A stretch of DNA of 54,004 nt from Vicinamibacteria bacterium (GCA_019694155.1 JAIBCN010000030.1:1-54004); one strand, 5' to 3'; positions 8,926-18,037 are shown, counted from the first letter of the stretch. Notes: generated by a model from the sequence alone, not told the origin. Program-made: numbers and translations.

Positions 8926-9543
8926 ATGATCAAGGCCTTGTGGGTCTCGGGCCTCGTGGTTCTCCTGGCCACCGTGGCAATGTTCAAGGCGCCGCCCGGC
9001 CAGGGCGATCCTCTGGGCACCCTCTTTCGGACCGCGCTCGCCGCCTCCGTGCTCGTCTTCGCGGGCCGGCTCGTGGGAACGGCGGCGCACCGGCGGCCGC
9101 CCCGCGCGCTGGCCGCGCGCGTCGTGATCCTCATCTTTGTGACTGTGGCGATCGAGGTCGCGGCCATCGGCTTCTCGCCCAACTGGTCGATCGCGTTCGC
9201 GGTCTGGTACGCGGCCCTCTTCGCCGCGGGCGGCCTCCTCAATCGCTGGTGCGATGCTCCCGAGCGCTACGCCGTTCTGGTCGCAACCTTCATCGTCGTG
9301 GCGACCTCACTGATCCTCATGGTCATCGCGGCCGTGACCCCGCGCGCGCAAACCGACCTGACCTCGACCGCGGTCCTCGTCTCGTTGTGGCCCAACGTGA
9401 CCCGCATCGCCGGCCATCCGGTCGAAGCGGCATGGACATGGCTAGGGTGGCGGCTGCTTGACCGCCTTCGCCGGCCCGAGGCCCGGAGGCCCAAGGCGCT
9501 CGCGCGCCCTCTGGCCAGGCCCGTTCCGCGCAAGGCGGGGTAG
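8926..9543 (+). CDS. Hypothetical multi-pass membrane protein, 205 aa
   Basis: Not recognised as a named family. The protein has about five hydrophobic segments: residues 5-22, 34-52, 65-85, 90-108 and 115-140. A weaker one follows near 150-170, then a basic, Ala/Pro/Arg-rich C-terminal tail. The first helix starts at the initiator, so it is an integral membrane protein without a cleaved signal peptide. It follows the permease by 51 bases on the same strand and may be co-transcribed with it. Its stop is 3 bases from the convergent stop of the second permease. Codon use matches the neighbours. Confidence 0.65.
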   Translation: MIKALWVSGLVVLLATVAMFKAPPGQGDPLGTLFRTALAASVLVFAGRLVGTAAHRRPPRALAARVVILIFVTVAIEVAAIGFSPNWSIAFAVWYAALFAAGGLLNRWCDAPERYAVLVATFIVVATSLILMVIAAVTPRAQTDLTSTAVLVSLWPNVTRIAGHPVEAAWTWLGWRLLDRLRRPEARRPKALARPLARPVPRKAG

Positions 9544-9546
9544 GGC

Positions 9547-12234
9547 TCACTCGCGCGTGAGCGCGTCCACGAGAGGAATCCGGCCGGCGCGCCGCGCCGG
9601 GCCATCCGCGGCCAGCAAGGCCATGATCGCGAGCACGGCGACGGAGAGGGCGAGGGTCAGCGGATCGTAGCCTTCCACCTTGTACAGCAGCGGGCCCAGG
9701 CCGCGGGCGGCGGCCGCTGCGGCGATGAGGCCCACCGTCCCTCCGGCGGCCACGGGCCCGAGCGCCTGTCGGGCGACCAGGCGACGCACATCGCCCGCCG
9801 TGGCTCCCATGGCCATGCGCACTCCGATTTCGCGGGTCCGGGTCGCCGCCGCGTAGGAAGCGACCGAGTAGACCCCGGCGGAGGCGAGGAGAAGGGCGAA
9901 GGCCGCGAAGGTCAGCAGCGCGAAGGTGACGACGCGCCGCTGCACACCCTGGCTTTCGAAGGCCTGCTCGAGTGTTTGAACCAGGTAGATGGGCTGAAGA
10001 GGGTCGAGCCTCTTCACGGCGTCGCGCACCATCGGGGCGAGGGACAGAGGGTCACTCGAGCTTCGGACCACGGTCATCAACTGGTTCGAGAAGCCCGCCT
10101 GGGCGAGGCTCACGAAAAGCTCCTGGGCCTCCGGCCGGTCGAGGCCGCGGTTCTTCATGGAGGCCACGACCCCCACCACCTCCGCGACCAGGCCCTCGCC
10201 GTCCTTCCCGAAGCGAAGCCTCTGACCCAGCGCGCCGCCTTCCGGGAAATACCGCTTCGCGGCGGCTTCGTTCAGCACCACCACGGGCGGCGCTCCCGCG
10301 CGGTCGTCCCTGGTCAGGCCTCGTCCCTCGCGAACGGCCAGGCCCATGGTCGAGAAGTAGTTCGGCGATACCGCGGTGAAGTAGGCGCTCTTGAGCGATC
10401 CCTCGGCCTTCACCTCCCGGCCCTCGATCAGGAACGACATGGTCGAGAAATAGGCCGGGGGCGTCTGGGTGGCGAGGGCTGCAGCCCGGACTCCGGGAAG
10501 AGAGAGAAGGTCCGCTTCAAGCGTCTCGAAGAAGCGCTGGAAGGCCGCGGGATCGCGATGGCGCTCCACCGCCAGAGTGGTGCGGAAGCCCAGAATCTGC
10601 CTGGCATCGATGCCAGGGTCGACCGACTGAAGGCGGACCAGACTTCGCACGAGCAGGCCGCCGCACGCGATGAGAAGGGCCGCGAAGGCCATCTGGAAGC
10701 CGACGAACACGCGCTGGGCCCGCAGCCTCCCTCCACCGCTCGTCGAGGCGGCGCCTTCCGAGCGGAGCGCGGCCTGGGTGTTGTGTCGAAGGGTGTGCAG
10801 CGCGGGCGCGAGGCCGAACAGGAATCCGGCGAGGAGCGAGATCAGGAGGGTCGCACTGAGGACCCGCGCGGAAAGAGCGATTTCGCCGGGAATGGGCAAG
10901 GTCACCCTGGAGAGGGCGTACTGCAGGCCGCGCAGGCCCTGGGTGGCGAGGGCGACCCCGGCGATGGCGCCGAGCAGGGAGTGCAGCAGGCTCTCGCACA
11001 CCAGCTGACGGAGGATCTGGCCGCGTCTCGCGCCCAGGGTGATGCGCATGGCCATCTCGCGGCTCCGCTCCATGGCGCGCGCGAGCAGCAGGCTCGCCAC
11101 GTTCACGCAGGCAACCACGAGAACGAAGAGAGCGGCGAGGAAGAGAATGGCGGCGGCCGGGCGCAGGATGCCGACATTGATGTCGACGAACGATCTCGCT
11201 TCCATCCGCCACCTCTCATATTCGGGCTGGCTCGATCGGAACTGCGCGTCGGTTCGAGCGGCGATCGTCCCCAGTTCGGCGTTCGCGTCTTCGAGGGATC
11301 TGCCGGGCGCGAGCCGGGCGAGCATCTGGAACTGCCGGCGCCCCCGGGGATAGGCCTCCGGTCCCACCGGCATGGGCAGCCACAGATCGGTCCCGTAGAT
11401 CAGGGTCTTTCGGGGGAGCACGCCCACGAGGGTGTAGACCTCGCCGTTCACGATGAGCGATGAGCCCACGCGGCTCGGATCCGCGCCCATCCGGTTCGTC
11501 CAGAAGCGATGACTCACCATGGCGACTTTCCGGCCGCCGCGGATCTCCTCTTCGTTGAAACCGCGGCCGAGGGTCGCGGAAACACCGAGCGTGGGCAGAG
11601 CGTCGCCCCACCAGAAGGCGCTGAAGACATTCTCCGTCGACCCGCCCTCGGAGATCTGACGGTTGCCCATGTCCCAGGCCACGATGGAGGCGAGGGTCCG
11701 GCTCGAATCGCGCACGTCGACGTACTCCGCGGGCGAGAGGTTCTCCCAGAAGCCAAGGTCCTGCTGGAGCTTCGGGAACGCGCTGCCCACCCCCACCAGC
11801 CGATCGGGCTCAGGGAAGGGGAAAGGGCTCAGGATCACGCCATCGATGACGCTGAAGATCACGGTGTTGGCCGCGATTCCGAGGGCGAGGGTCGCGGCGA
11901 TGGTGACGGCGAGGCGCGGCTTTCGCGCGATGGAGCGCCACGCGAGACGCAGATCGTGGAGAAGTGAGTGCATGACGGTTTCGCCCTTCTGATGATGGAG
12001 GTGCGGGTGCGTCCGGGAGGCGCGACGCCCGCGTCGAGAGAGGTTCGAGGGAAGGGAGCGAAGCGCCTGAAGCCAGTACCAGCGGCGCGCGGCGGCCTCG
12101 CTCGTCTCCCGCCGGATCGCGAACTCCTCTTCGAGGTCCCCGAGCATGCACTCGCGATCGGATTCGGGCGCGGTGAGGCGCAGGAGGCGAACGGCCAGGG
12201 GAGGCGGCGCGTGGTGATCGGCGGGCGGCTTCAT
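9547..12234 (-). CDS. ADOP-type ABC permease with permease-prefix N-terminus
   Basis: An 895-residue paralog of the 6448-8874 permease. It carries an extra N-terminus of about 87 residues containing a GDLEEEF motif, the 'permease prefix' found on PadR-linked acidobacterial permeases. Next come the first membrane helix (TLALGIAANTVIFSVIDGV), a MacB-type periplasmic domain, FtsX helices, a second such half and the family terminus. The ATG at 12234 overlaps the padR stop (ATGA), so translation of the two is coupled. An internal Met at about 11973 would remove the prefix, but the overlap argues for the longer start. PadR is the likely regulator of this operon. The transported substrate is unknown and no ATPase gene is adjacent. 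Confidence 0.9.
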   Translation of the reverse strand: MKPPADHHAPPPLAVRLLRLTAPESDRECMLGDLEEEFAIRRETSEAAARRWYWLQALRSLPSNLSRRGRRASRTHPHLHHQKGETVMHSLLHDLRLAWRSIARKPRLAVTIAATLALGIAANTVIFSVIDGVILSPFPFPEPDRLVGVGSAFPKLQQDLGFWENLSPAEYVDVRDSSRTLASIVAWDMGNRQISEGGSTENVFSAFWWGDALPTLGVSATLGRGFNEEEIRGGRKVAMVSHRFWTNRMGADPSRVGSSLIVNGEVYTLVGVLPRKTLIYGTDLWLPMPVGPEAYPRGRRQFQMLARLAPGRSLEDANAELGTIAARTDAQFRSSQPEYERWRMEARSFVDINVGILRPAAAILFLAALFVLVVACVNVASLLLARAMERSREMAMRITLGARRGQILRQLVCESLLHSLLGAIAGVALATQGLRGLQYALSRVTLPIPGEIALSARVLSATLLISLLAGFLFGLAPALHTLRHNTQAALRSEGAASTSGGGRLRAQRVFVGFQMAFAALLIACGGLLVRSLVRLQSVDPGIDARQILGFRTTLAVERHRDPAAFQRFFETLEADLLSLPGVRAAALATQTPPAYFSTMSFLIEGREVKAEGSLKSAYFTAVSPNYFSTMGLAVREGRGLTRDDRAGAPPVVVLNEAAAKRYFPEGGALGQRLRFGKDGEGLVAEVVGVVASMKNRGLDRPEAQELFVSLAQAGFSNQLMTVVRSSSDPLSLAPMVRDAVKRLDPLQPIYLVQTLEQAFESQGVQRRVVTFALLTFAAFALLLASAGVYSVASYAAATRTREIGVRMAMGATAGDVRRLVARQALGPVAAGGTVGLIAAAAAARGLGPLLYKVEGYDPLTLALSVAVLAIMALLAADGPARRAGRIPLVDALTRE

Positions 12235-12566
12235 GAGCGCGCCCCCCGGCCCAGGGCCAGGCCCTCCCAGAGCCGCTCGAACATGCGGCGCGTGTTCTCG
12301 AGGGCCCGCGAACCGGCGGCGGTCAGCTTGTAGTGGCGCTTTGCCCGCCCGCCCCGGACCGGAGAGGCCTCGCCCTGATAGGACGTCACCCATCCTCGAG
12401 TCTCGAGCCGCTCGAGGGTCGCGTAAATCGCCCCGAGAGCCGGCCGCGTCTTCGTGCGCTCCTCGATCTCTCTCAGGATGGTGACGCCGTAGCCCTGATC
12501 GGCGAGCCTCGCCACCGCGAGAAGCACCACTTCTTCGAATGCGCCGGCCCGATCGCTTTTCGCCAT
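12231..12566 (-). CDS. PadR family transcriptional regulator
   Basis: A 111-residue winged-helix protein. The N-terminal half carries the PadR signature (LADQGYGVTILREIEERT, then GAIYATLERLETRGWV), followed by the wing with basic residues (GGRAKRHYKLTAAG) and a C-terminal dimerisation helix. PadR proteins repress neighbouring transporter genes until a small ligand binds. Here the stop codon overlaps the permease ATG by 3 bases, the usual layout for ADOP permeases, so padR and permease form one coupled operon and padR probably controls its own promoter. That promoter sits only 8 bases from the ATG, so the mRNA may be leaderless. Divergent from the LRR gene. Confidence 0.92.
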   Translation of the reverse strand: MAKSDRAGAFEEVVLLAVARLADQGYGVTILREIEERTKTRPALGAIYATLERLETRGWVTSYQGEASPVRGGRAKRHYKLTAAGSRALENTRRMFERLWEGLALGRGARS

Positions 12567-12574
12567 GCCTAATA

Positions 12575-12601
12575 CTTATACAAAAATAGAAGAAATGACA
12601 A
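12575..12601 (-). promoter_or_regulatory. Candidate padR promoter in an AT-rich island
   Basis: On the minus strand TTGTCA (12596-12601) and TATAAG (12575-12580) are separated by 15 bases, a slightly short spacer. The -10 ends 8 bases before the padR ATG, which would place transcription start at or next to the start codon (leaderless). The -10 is embedded in GTATaaGTAT, a short direct repeat that could be a PadR contact site. The AT-richness of 12571-12600 is conspicuous against the surrounding DNA. Confidence 0.4.
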
Positions 12602-12630
12602 ATCAGGGCGGCGAGATAGCGTGCCCGTCC

Positions 12631-13287
12631 ATGAGCCTGCCTCTGGAACTGAACCTGTGGAAGCAGCGCCTCGGCACGGTGCCGGAGCAGGTATGGCGCG
12701 AAGTCGGGATTGAAACGCTTATCCTGGCGGACAACGACCTTCAGTCGCTTTCCGGTGAGATCGCGCGACTCGTGAATCTGCGCACCCTCGATCTCGGACA
12801 CAACCAGCTCTGTGAGGTTCCCGAGGCGCTCGGTGAGCTGGCGCAGCTGGACCGCTTCCTCTACCTCCATGACAATCGGCTGACTGATCTGCCGCTTTCG
12901 CTCGCCCGACTGCGCCGTCTCCGCTACCTGAACATCAGCGGCAACCGCCTGCCCCGTGTCCCCGCCGCGGTTCGCGGGATGGTCGGCCTCGTCGAACTGC
13001 GCATCACGGACAATCAGATCGAGAAGATCCCCGTGTGGATGGAGGAGCTGCATGCCCTTCGCGAACTTCACCTCCGGAACAACCGGCTCGCCGCCCTTCC
13101 GGAGTCCTGGGCCGGCCTCACCGAATTGCGCGTCCTCGACCTTCGCGGCAACCCGCTGAGCCTTCTTCCCGAGGCGATCGCGGGCCTGCCTCGACTCGAG
13201 AAGCTCGACCTTCGCTGGACACCGCCGGGAAGCGTTCCCGCCTGGCTCCCCGATCTCGAATCGCGCGGGTGTCTCGTCTACCGCTGA
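12631..13287 (+). CDS. Leucine-rich repeat protein
   Basis: About 218 residues made almost wholly of leucine-rich repeats of 23 residues, with pattern L-x-x-L-x-x-L-x-L-x-x-N-x-L-x-x-(L/V)-P, seven to eight copies between residues 20 and 200. Asparagine ladders are clear (LILADNDL, LDLGHNQL, LYLHDNRL, LNISGNRL). No signal peptide or membrane helix is seen, so it is probably cytoplasmic and binds protein partners; no enzymatic domain is present. The start is uncertain: ATG 12631 gives MSLPLEL, while ATG 12595 and 12565 are in frame but run into the padR promoter region. It is divergent from padR and its last 10 bases overlap the convergent AraC gene. Confidence 0.8.
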   Translation: MSLPLELNLWKQRLGTVPEQVWREVGIETLILADNDLQSLSGEIARLVNLRTLDLGHNQLCEVPEALGELAQLDRFLYLHDNRLTDLPLSLARLRRLRYLNISGNRLPRVPAAVRGMVGLVELRITDNQIEKIPVWMEELHALRELHLRNNRLAALPESWAGLTELRVLDLRGNPLSLLPEAIAGLPRLEKLDLRWTPPGSVPAWLPDLESRGCLVYR

Positions 13288-14099
13288 ACGAGCGATCGCG
13301 CGTACTGGGCCGGCGTCTTTCCCACGAACTGCTTGAAGTCGCGGATGAAATGCGCCTGATCCGCGTAACCGAGGTGGAGCGCCAGGTCGGCGAAGCTCGC
13401 GACCGCGCCTTCCGCCATCCGCTCCGCCGCCTCCATCAGCCGGTACCGCTGGATGATCCACTTCGGGGAGACGCCCGCGTACTCGCTGAAGGTTCGCTGG
13501 AGGCTGCGCAGGGGAATCCCGAACTCGCTCACGATCTGGTCGACGCGCGTAATTCCGCGCTCTTCGGCGATCCGCCCGGCGATTCGTGCGGTGAGGGTCA
13601 TCGACTCATCGACCTGCGGCCCGAGGCTTCGCAGAAATGCCTCGATGATCTCTATCCCCTGGAGGTCGTCATCTCTCCCGAGGACACGCGCGCCGAGTCC
13701 GCGGGCGCGCGCGCCGAACACCTCGGCCACCGGCGGTCGCCGGTTGGTGAAGGAGGAGACGGGATCCTCCACGAACGCCCGAAAGGCGCCGGGCCGGAAC
13801 TTCGTGCCCACCACGCGTCCCTTGCCCTCGATGACCGTCGTGAAGCGCCTGTCCATGACGCCGACGATCTCCTCCCGCCCGTCGGACTCGAGCGCCATGT
13901 GCACCGAGGGGTGAGGCACCGTCTCCGCACGCTGCCGGCTGGCGACGTCCCAGCGAACGACCCAGAAGTGCTCCACGAAGGGCTGGAGGTCCAGGGAAGG
14001 CCAGTAGCGGGTGACGACGTTTCCGGCATCCTGCGCGCGGACGTGAAGGATGCCGCGGGGCCGCTCGTGCTTGATCCTTCCTTTGTCGCGTTCTTTCAA
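13278..14099 (-). CDS. AraC family transcriptional regulator
   Basis: A 273-residue regulator. Residues about 15-150 form an N-terminal sensing domain of the DUF6597 kind (features: YWPSLDLQPFVEHFWVVRW, later KFRPGAFRAF). Residues about 170-265 hold the two helix-turn-helix motifs of AraC, ending with the well conserved LALHLGYADQAHFIRDFKQ segment followed by G-x-T-P. It is likely a ligand-responsive activator. Initiation is at a TTG (14099) preceded by a purine-rich GGGGACGGA. It is divergent from the DUF3224 gene only 35 bases away, so it probably controls that gene. Its 3' end overlaps the LRR gene by 10 bases in convergent orientation. Confidence 0.87.
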   Translation of the reverse strand: MKERDKGRIKHERPRGILHVRAQDAGNVVTRYWPSLDLQPFVEHFWVVRWDVASRQRAETVPHPSVHMALESDGREEIVGVMDRRFTTVIEGKGRVVGTKFRPGAFRAFVEDPVSSFTNRRPPVAEVFGARARGLGARVLGRDDDLQGIEIIEAFLRSLGPQVDESMTLTARIAGRIAEERGITRVDQIVSEFGIPLRSLQRTFSEYAGVSPKWIIQRYRLMEAAERMAEGAVASFADLALHLGYADQAHFIRDFKQFVGKTPAQYARSLVQR

Positions 14100-14134
14100 T
14101 CCGTCCCCGGCCCTCGGAACGCTACCATCCGCGG

Positions 14135-14647
14135 ATGAGAACAGAATTCAGAATCGCGGCGGCGCTGATGGCGTCGCTTCTATCGGCCGCGCCGCGCGCG
14201 GAGGAACAGGCGGCGGCGCCGCCCTCAGGAGGGAAAGCCATGAATCAGAAGGCCACGGGAACGTTCGAAGTGAAGGTGAAGCCGCTGCCCGAGGACGTCA
14301 AGGTCCCGGGCGTCGCGGTGGGCCGCATGTCCATCGACAAGACGTGGTCGGGCGACCTCGTGGGCACGAGCAAGGGCGAGATGATGACGACGGGCGGAGA
14401 GGTGAAGGGCTCGGGGGGCTATGTCGCGGTTGAAGTGATGGACGTCTCCCTCAAGGGCCGCCGCGGCACCTTCACCCTCATGCACCACGCGACCATGAAG
14501 AACAACGCCGACTTCAAGATGAACATCGTGGTGGTTCCCGATTCCGGCACCGGGGCGCTCACGGGCCTTGCCGGGAAGCTCGAGATCATCATCGAGGGGG
14601 GCGCGCACTCCTATCGGTTCGACTACACCCTGCCCGAAGCTCCGTGA
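14135..14647 (+). CDS. DUF3224 family protein, probably exported
   Basis: A 170-residue protein with a probable signal peptide (residues 1-22, ending near AAPRAEE). The remaining domain shows the DUF3224 pattern: ATGTFEVKVKP at the start, a central GDLVGTSKGEMM, GSGGYVAVEVMDVSLKGRRGTFTLMH, the VVPDSGTGALTGLAG strand and a terminal YTLPE. Proteins of this family are small beta-barrels of unknown function, often cytoplasmic, so the leader here is a variation; an internal Met (MNQKATG) would give the bare domain. It is divergently paired with the AraC regulator and followed after 31 bases by the TerB-like gene on the same strand, probably co-transcribed. Confidence 0.82.
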   Translation: MRTEFRIAAALMASLLSAAPRAEEQAAAPPSGGKAMNQKATGTFEVKVKPLPEDVKVPGVAVGRMSIDKTWSGDLVGTSKGEMMTTGGEVKGSGGYVAVEVMDVSLKGRRGTFTLMHHATMKNNADFKMNIVVVPDSGTGALTGLAGKLEIIIEGGAHSYRFDYTLPEAP

Positions 14648-14678
14648 GCGCGCGTTTCGCGGTGTAGTCTGCGGCATC

Positions 14679-15137
14679 ATGATCGAGGCCCTCAAGGATT
14701 TCTTCAAGACGAAAACCCAGGGCGGCCCCGAGGTCGCCGCGGAGGCTCACGAAAGGGCGGTACGCCTCGCGGCCGGGGTGCTTCTCTTCGAGATCGTCCG
14801 CGCGGACCGGAAAGTGGAGGATGGAGAGCGCACGGTGATGAGGACCGCGCTCCAGAGCACGTTCGATCTCACCGCGGCGGAGACGAGCGAAATCATGGAG
14901 CTCTCCGAGGCGCAGTCGCGAAATGCCACTTCGCTCTTCGAGTTCACGTCGGTCATAGACGCTCAGTTCTCGGGAGACCAGAAGAAGAGGATCGTGGAAC
15001 TCCTGTGGCTGGTGGCCTTCGCGGATGGCCGCAAGGACCCGGAGGAGGAGCACCTGATCCGGAAGATCGCGGGCCTTCTCCACGTGGCGCACCCGGACTT
15101 CATCGACGCGAAGATCAAGGCCCGCGGCCGGAGCTAA
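14679..15137 (+). CDS. TerB-like tellurite-resistance family protein
   Basis: A 152-residue all-helical protein of the TerB/DjlA-N superfamily. Two metal-binding-like repeats can be seen: a helix with FEIVRADRKVEDGERTVM in the first half and VAFADGRKDPEEEHLIRKIA in the second. Each carries the acidic D-x-(x)-D/E pattern that in TerB binds divalent cations at the membrane. No other ter genes adjoin it; the distant TerC at 27622-28719 is unlikely to be functionally linked. Such stand-alone proteins are common and have no assigned role. The start at 14679 (MIEALKDFFK) fits family length. Confidence 0.82.
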   Translation: MIEALKDFFKTKTQGGPEVAAEAHERAVRLAAGVLLFEIVRADRKVEDGERTVMRTALQSTFDLTAAETSEIMELSEAQSRNATSLFEFTSVIDAQFSGDQKKRIVELLWLVAFADGRKDPEEEHLIRKIAGLLHVAHPDFIDAKIKARGRS

Positions 15138-15197
15138 GATCGTTTCAAGAAGATTCCGGGGTCCCGGGCGGGCTCCCTCCCTTTCCTAGGAGAACGA

Positions 15198-17981
15198 ATG
15201 AAACATCTCAAGCTTTCCCTGATGGGCCTCGCCCTCGTGTCCGCGGGGACGCTGGTCCAGGCGCAGGCCGCGAAAATCCCGAGCACCAAGGACGCCTACG
15301 GCTTCACCATCGGCGACGACTATCGACTCGCCAACTACACCCAGTTCAGCGCCTACATGAAGAAGCTGGACGCGGCCTCCGACCGCATGACCCTCCAGTC
15401 CATCGGCAAGACCGCGGAGGGTCGCGACCAGCTGATGGCCATCATCACGTCGCCCGCGAACCACAAGCTCCTGGCCAAGTACCAGGGCATCTCCCAGAAA
15501 CTCGCCCACGCCGAGGGCCTCACCGACGACCAGGCCCGGGCCCTCGCCTCCGAGGGCAAGGCGGTGGTGTGGATCGACGGCGGCCTGCACGCGACCGAGG
15601 TCCTCGGCGCGGCCCAACTCACCGAGACCATCTACCAGCTCGTGAGCCGGACCGACGCCGAGACCATGAACATCCTGAACAACGTCATCGTGCTCGCCAC
15701 CCACGCGAACCCCGACGGCATGGAGCTCGTGTCGAACTGGTACATGAAGGAGCAGGACGAGAAGAAGAGGAACAGCGGCGACATTCCACGCCTCTATCAG
15801 AAGTACATCGGGCACGACAACAACCGCGACTTCTACATGGCGAACCAGCCCGAGAGCCAGAACATCAACCGCCAGCTGTACGTGGAGTGGTTCCCGGTCG
15901 TCCTCTACAACCATCACCAGACCGGTCCCACCGGCGCGGTCATGTTCGCGCCGCCCTTCCGCGATCCCTTCAACTACAACTTCGATCCGATGATCCCGGT
16001 CCAACTGGACCTCGTGGGGGCGGCCATGCATTCGCGCTTCGAAGCCGAGGGCAAGCCCGGCGTCACCATGCGAAAGGGCGCCAACTACTCGACCTGGTGG
16101 AATGGCGGCCTGCGCACGAGCGCCTATTTCCACAACCAGATCGGACTCCTCACCGAGACCATCGGCAACCCGACTCCGGTAGAGATCGAGTTCGTGCCCC
16201 AGCGCATGCTTCCGAACGCGGACATGCCCCTGCCCATCACCCCGCAGACCTGGCACTTCCGCCAGTCCATCGACTACTCGATCACCGCGAACTGGGCGGT
16301 CCTCGACCTCGTGGCGCGCATGAAGGAGACCTTCCTCTTCCGCATGTACAAGATGGGGAAGAACTCCATCGATCGCGGCAACCGCGACAGCTGGACCTTC
16401 ACGCCGCACGAGATCGAGGCCATTCAGGCCAAGGTCGCGAAAGAGATGCGCGCGCCGTCCGGTCCTGCCTCGACCATCAACCCGACCATGGCGCCTGGTG
16501 GTCTCTTCGTGGCCAACGCGGGCGGACGCTCGCCGGTGGCGCCCGTCAAGTACTTCGATGAGCTCAAGGATCCCGCCAAGCGCGATCCGCGCGGTTACAT
16601 CATCCCCGCGAACCAGGCCGACTTTCCGACCGCCACCAAGTTCATCAACACCCTGATCCACAACGGGATCACGATCCATCGCGCGACCAAGGACTTCACG
16701 GTGGCGGGGAAGTCCTACCCCGCGGGCTCCTTCGTGGTGAAGTGCGCTCAGGCCTTCCGCCCGCACATCCTCGATATGTTCGAGCCCCAGGATCACCCGA
16801 ACGACTTCGCCTCGCCCGGCGGTCCGCCGATCCCGCCCTACGACAACGCGGGCTGGACCCTCGCGTACCAGATGGGAGTTCAGTTCGACCGCCTGCTCGA
16901 GCGGTTCGACGGACCGTTCGAGGCGATCCCCGCCCGGACGTTCGCGAAGCCCCTCGCCGCCCAGGTGTCGAATGCGAGCGGGGCCGCCGGCTTCCTGCTG
17001 CCCGCCGCGGAAAATGATTCCTTCCTGGTCGCGAACCGTCTCATGAAAGCGGGAGTCGCAGTTGAGCGAATGACATCCGGGGCTTCAGCCGGGGCCTTCT
17101 ATGTTCCGGCGGACGCGGCCGCGCTGCCCGTTCTTCAGAAGGCGGCGACCGAGCTCGGCGTTCCCGCCACAGGAGTCGCCGCGAAGCCCGCGGGCAATTC
17201 CATGCCGCTCAAGACCATGCGCGTCGGTCTTGCTGATACCTACGGCGGCAGCATTCCCTCGGGCTGGATGCGCTGGCTGCTCGAGCAGTTCGAGTTCGCC
17301 TCGGTGGAGCAGGTCTTCCCGAAGGACATCGACGCGGGGAACCTCAACGCGAAATACGACGTGCTGATCTTCGCCGACGAGATCCTGCCCGAGAACGACA
17401 CCCCGGCCCCGAATCTCTTCGGCGGCCGTCAGCCTTCCGAAGAGCGCGCCGGCGAGTTCAAGAACCGCCTCGGACGCTACTCGGTCGCGAAGAGCGTGCC
17501 CGCGATCAAGGCATTCCTCGAGGCGGGCGGCAAGGTCGTCACCGTGGGTTCGTCTACCATCCTCGGTGAGCACCTCGGTCTCGTGGGCGATCACCTGGTG
17601 GAGAAGACGGCGGCAGGTGAGAAGAAGCTCGGCCGCGAGAAGTACTACGTCCCGGGTTCGGTGCTCCGAGCGGAGGTGAATCCCGCGCATCCCCTCGCCT
17701 GGGGCATGGCGAAGGACCTCGACGTTTTCTTCGACAACTCTCCGGTGTTCGATCTCCATCCCGATGCGCCCCTCAAGGGCGTCACCGCGGTGGCCTGGTT
17801 CCCGAACGCGACCCCGCTTCGCAGCGGCTGGGCGTGGGGGCAGCACTACATCGAGGGCGGCGTGTCGGTGGCCGAGGCCTCGGTCGGCCAGGGCCGCCTC
17901 ATGATGTTCGGCCCCGAGATCACGTTCCGCGGCCAGCCCCACGGCACCTTCAAATTCCTCTTCAACGGGATCTATCGTTGA
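15198..17981 (+). CDS. Secreted M14-family zinc carboxypeptidase-like protein, 927 aa
   Basis: A 927-residue exported protein. AGGAG lies 5 bases before the ATG, and residues 1-24 form a signal peptide ending after AQA. The M14 domain shows H131-x-x-E134 (GGLHATE) as zinc ligands, a downstream His in VLYNHHQTG as the third ligand, and a probable catalytic Glu in LLTETIGNP. The C-terminal half includes a Rossmann/amidotransferase-like module (LADTYGGSIPSGWMRWLL; FLEAGGKVVTVGSST), as in the 880-residue protein at 3181-5823. The two are paralogs but too divergent for a recent duplication. The probable role is peptide degradation in the periplasm or outside the cell. It is followed by a pair of hairpins. 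Confidence 0.9.
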   Translation: MKHLKLSLMGLALVSAGTLVQAQAAKIPSTKDAYGFTIGDDYRLANYTQFSAYMKKLDAASDRMTLQSIGKTAEGRDQLMAIITSPANHKLLAKYQGISQKLAHAEGLTDDQARALASEGKAVVWIDGGLHATEVLGAAQLTETIYQLVSRTDAETMNILNNVIVLATHANPDGMELVSNWYMKEQDEKKRNSGDIPRLYQKYIGHDNNRDFYMANQPESQNINRQLYVEWFPVVLYNHHQTGPTGAVMFAPPFRDPFNYNFDPMIPVQLDLVGAAMHSRFEAEGKPGVTMRKGANYSTWWNGGLRTSAYFHNQIGLLTETIGNPTPVEIEFVPQRMLPNADMPLPITPQTWHFRQSIDYSITANWAVLDLVARMKETFLFRMYKMGKNSIDRGNRDSWTFTPHEIEAIQAKVAKEMRAPSGPASTINPTMAPGGLFVANAGGRSPVAPVKYFDELKDPAKRDPRGYIIPANQADFPTATKFINTLIHNGITIHRATKDFTVAGKSYPAGSFVVKCAQAFRPHILDMFEPQDHPNDFASPGGPPIPPYDNAGWTLAYQMGVQFDRLLERFDGPFEAIPARTFAKPLAAQVSNASGAAGFLLPAAENDSFLVANRLMKAGVAVERMTSGASAGAFYVPADAAALPVLQKAATELGVPATGVAAKPAGNSMPLKTMRVGLADTYGGSIPSGWMRWLLEQFEFASVEQVFPKDIDAGNLNAKYDVLIFADEILPENDTPAPNLFGGRQPSEERAGEFKNRLGRYSVAKSVPAIKAFLEAGGKVVTVGSSTILGEHLGLVGDHLVEKTAAGEKKLGREKYYVPGSVLRAEVNPAHPLAWGMAKDLDVFFDNSPVFDLHPDAPLKGVTAVAWFPNATPLRSGWAWGQHYIEGGVSVAEASVGQGRLMMFGPEITFRGQPHGTFKFLFNGIYR

Positions 17982-18037
17982 TGAGTCTGGGGGGGCGTTG
18001 CACCGACCCGCCCCCCCCCAGGCCCCCCGGTCGCTTC

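Noticed and set aside
5860..9090. 1076-codon open frame on minus opposite the permease
   Set aside because: Only its last 160 codons (DinB protein) are real; the rest mirrors the permease gene and is compositionally non-protein-like.
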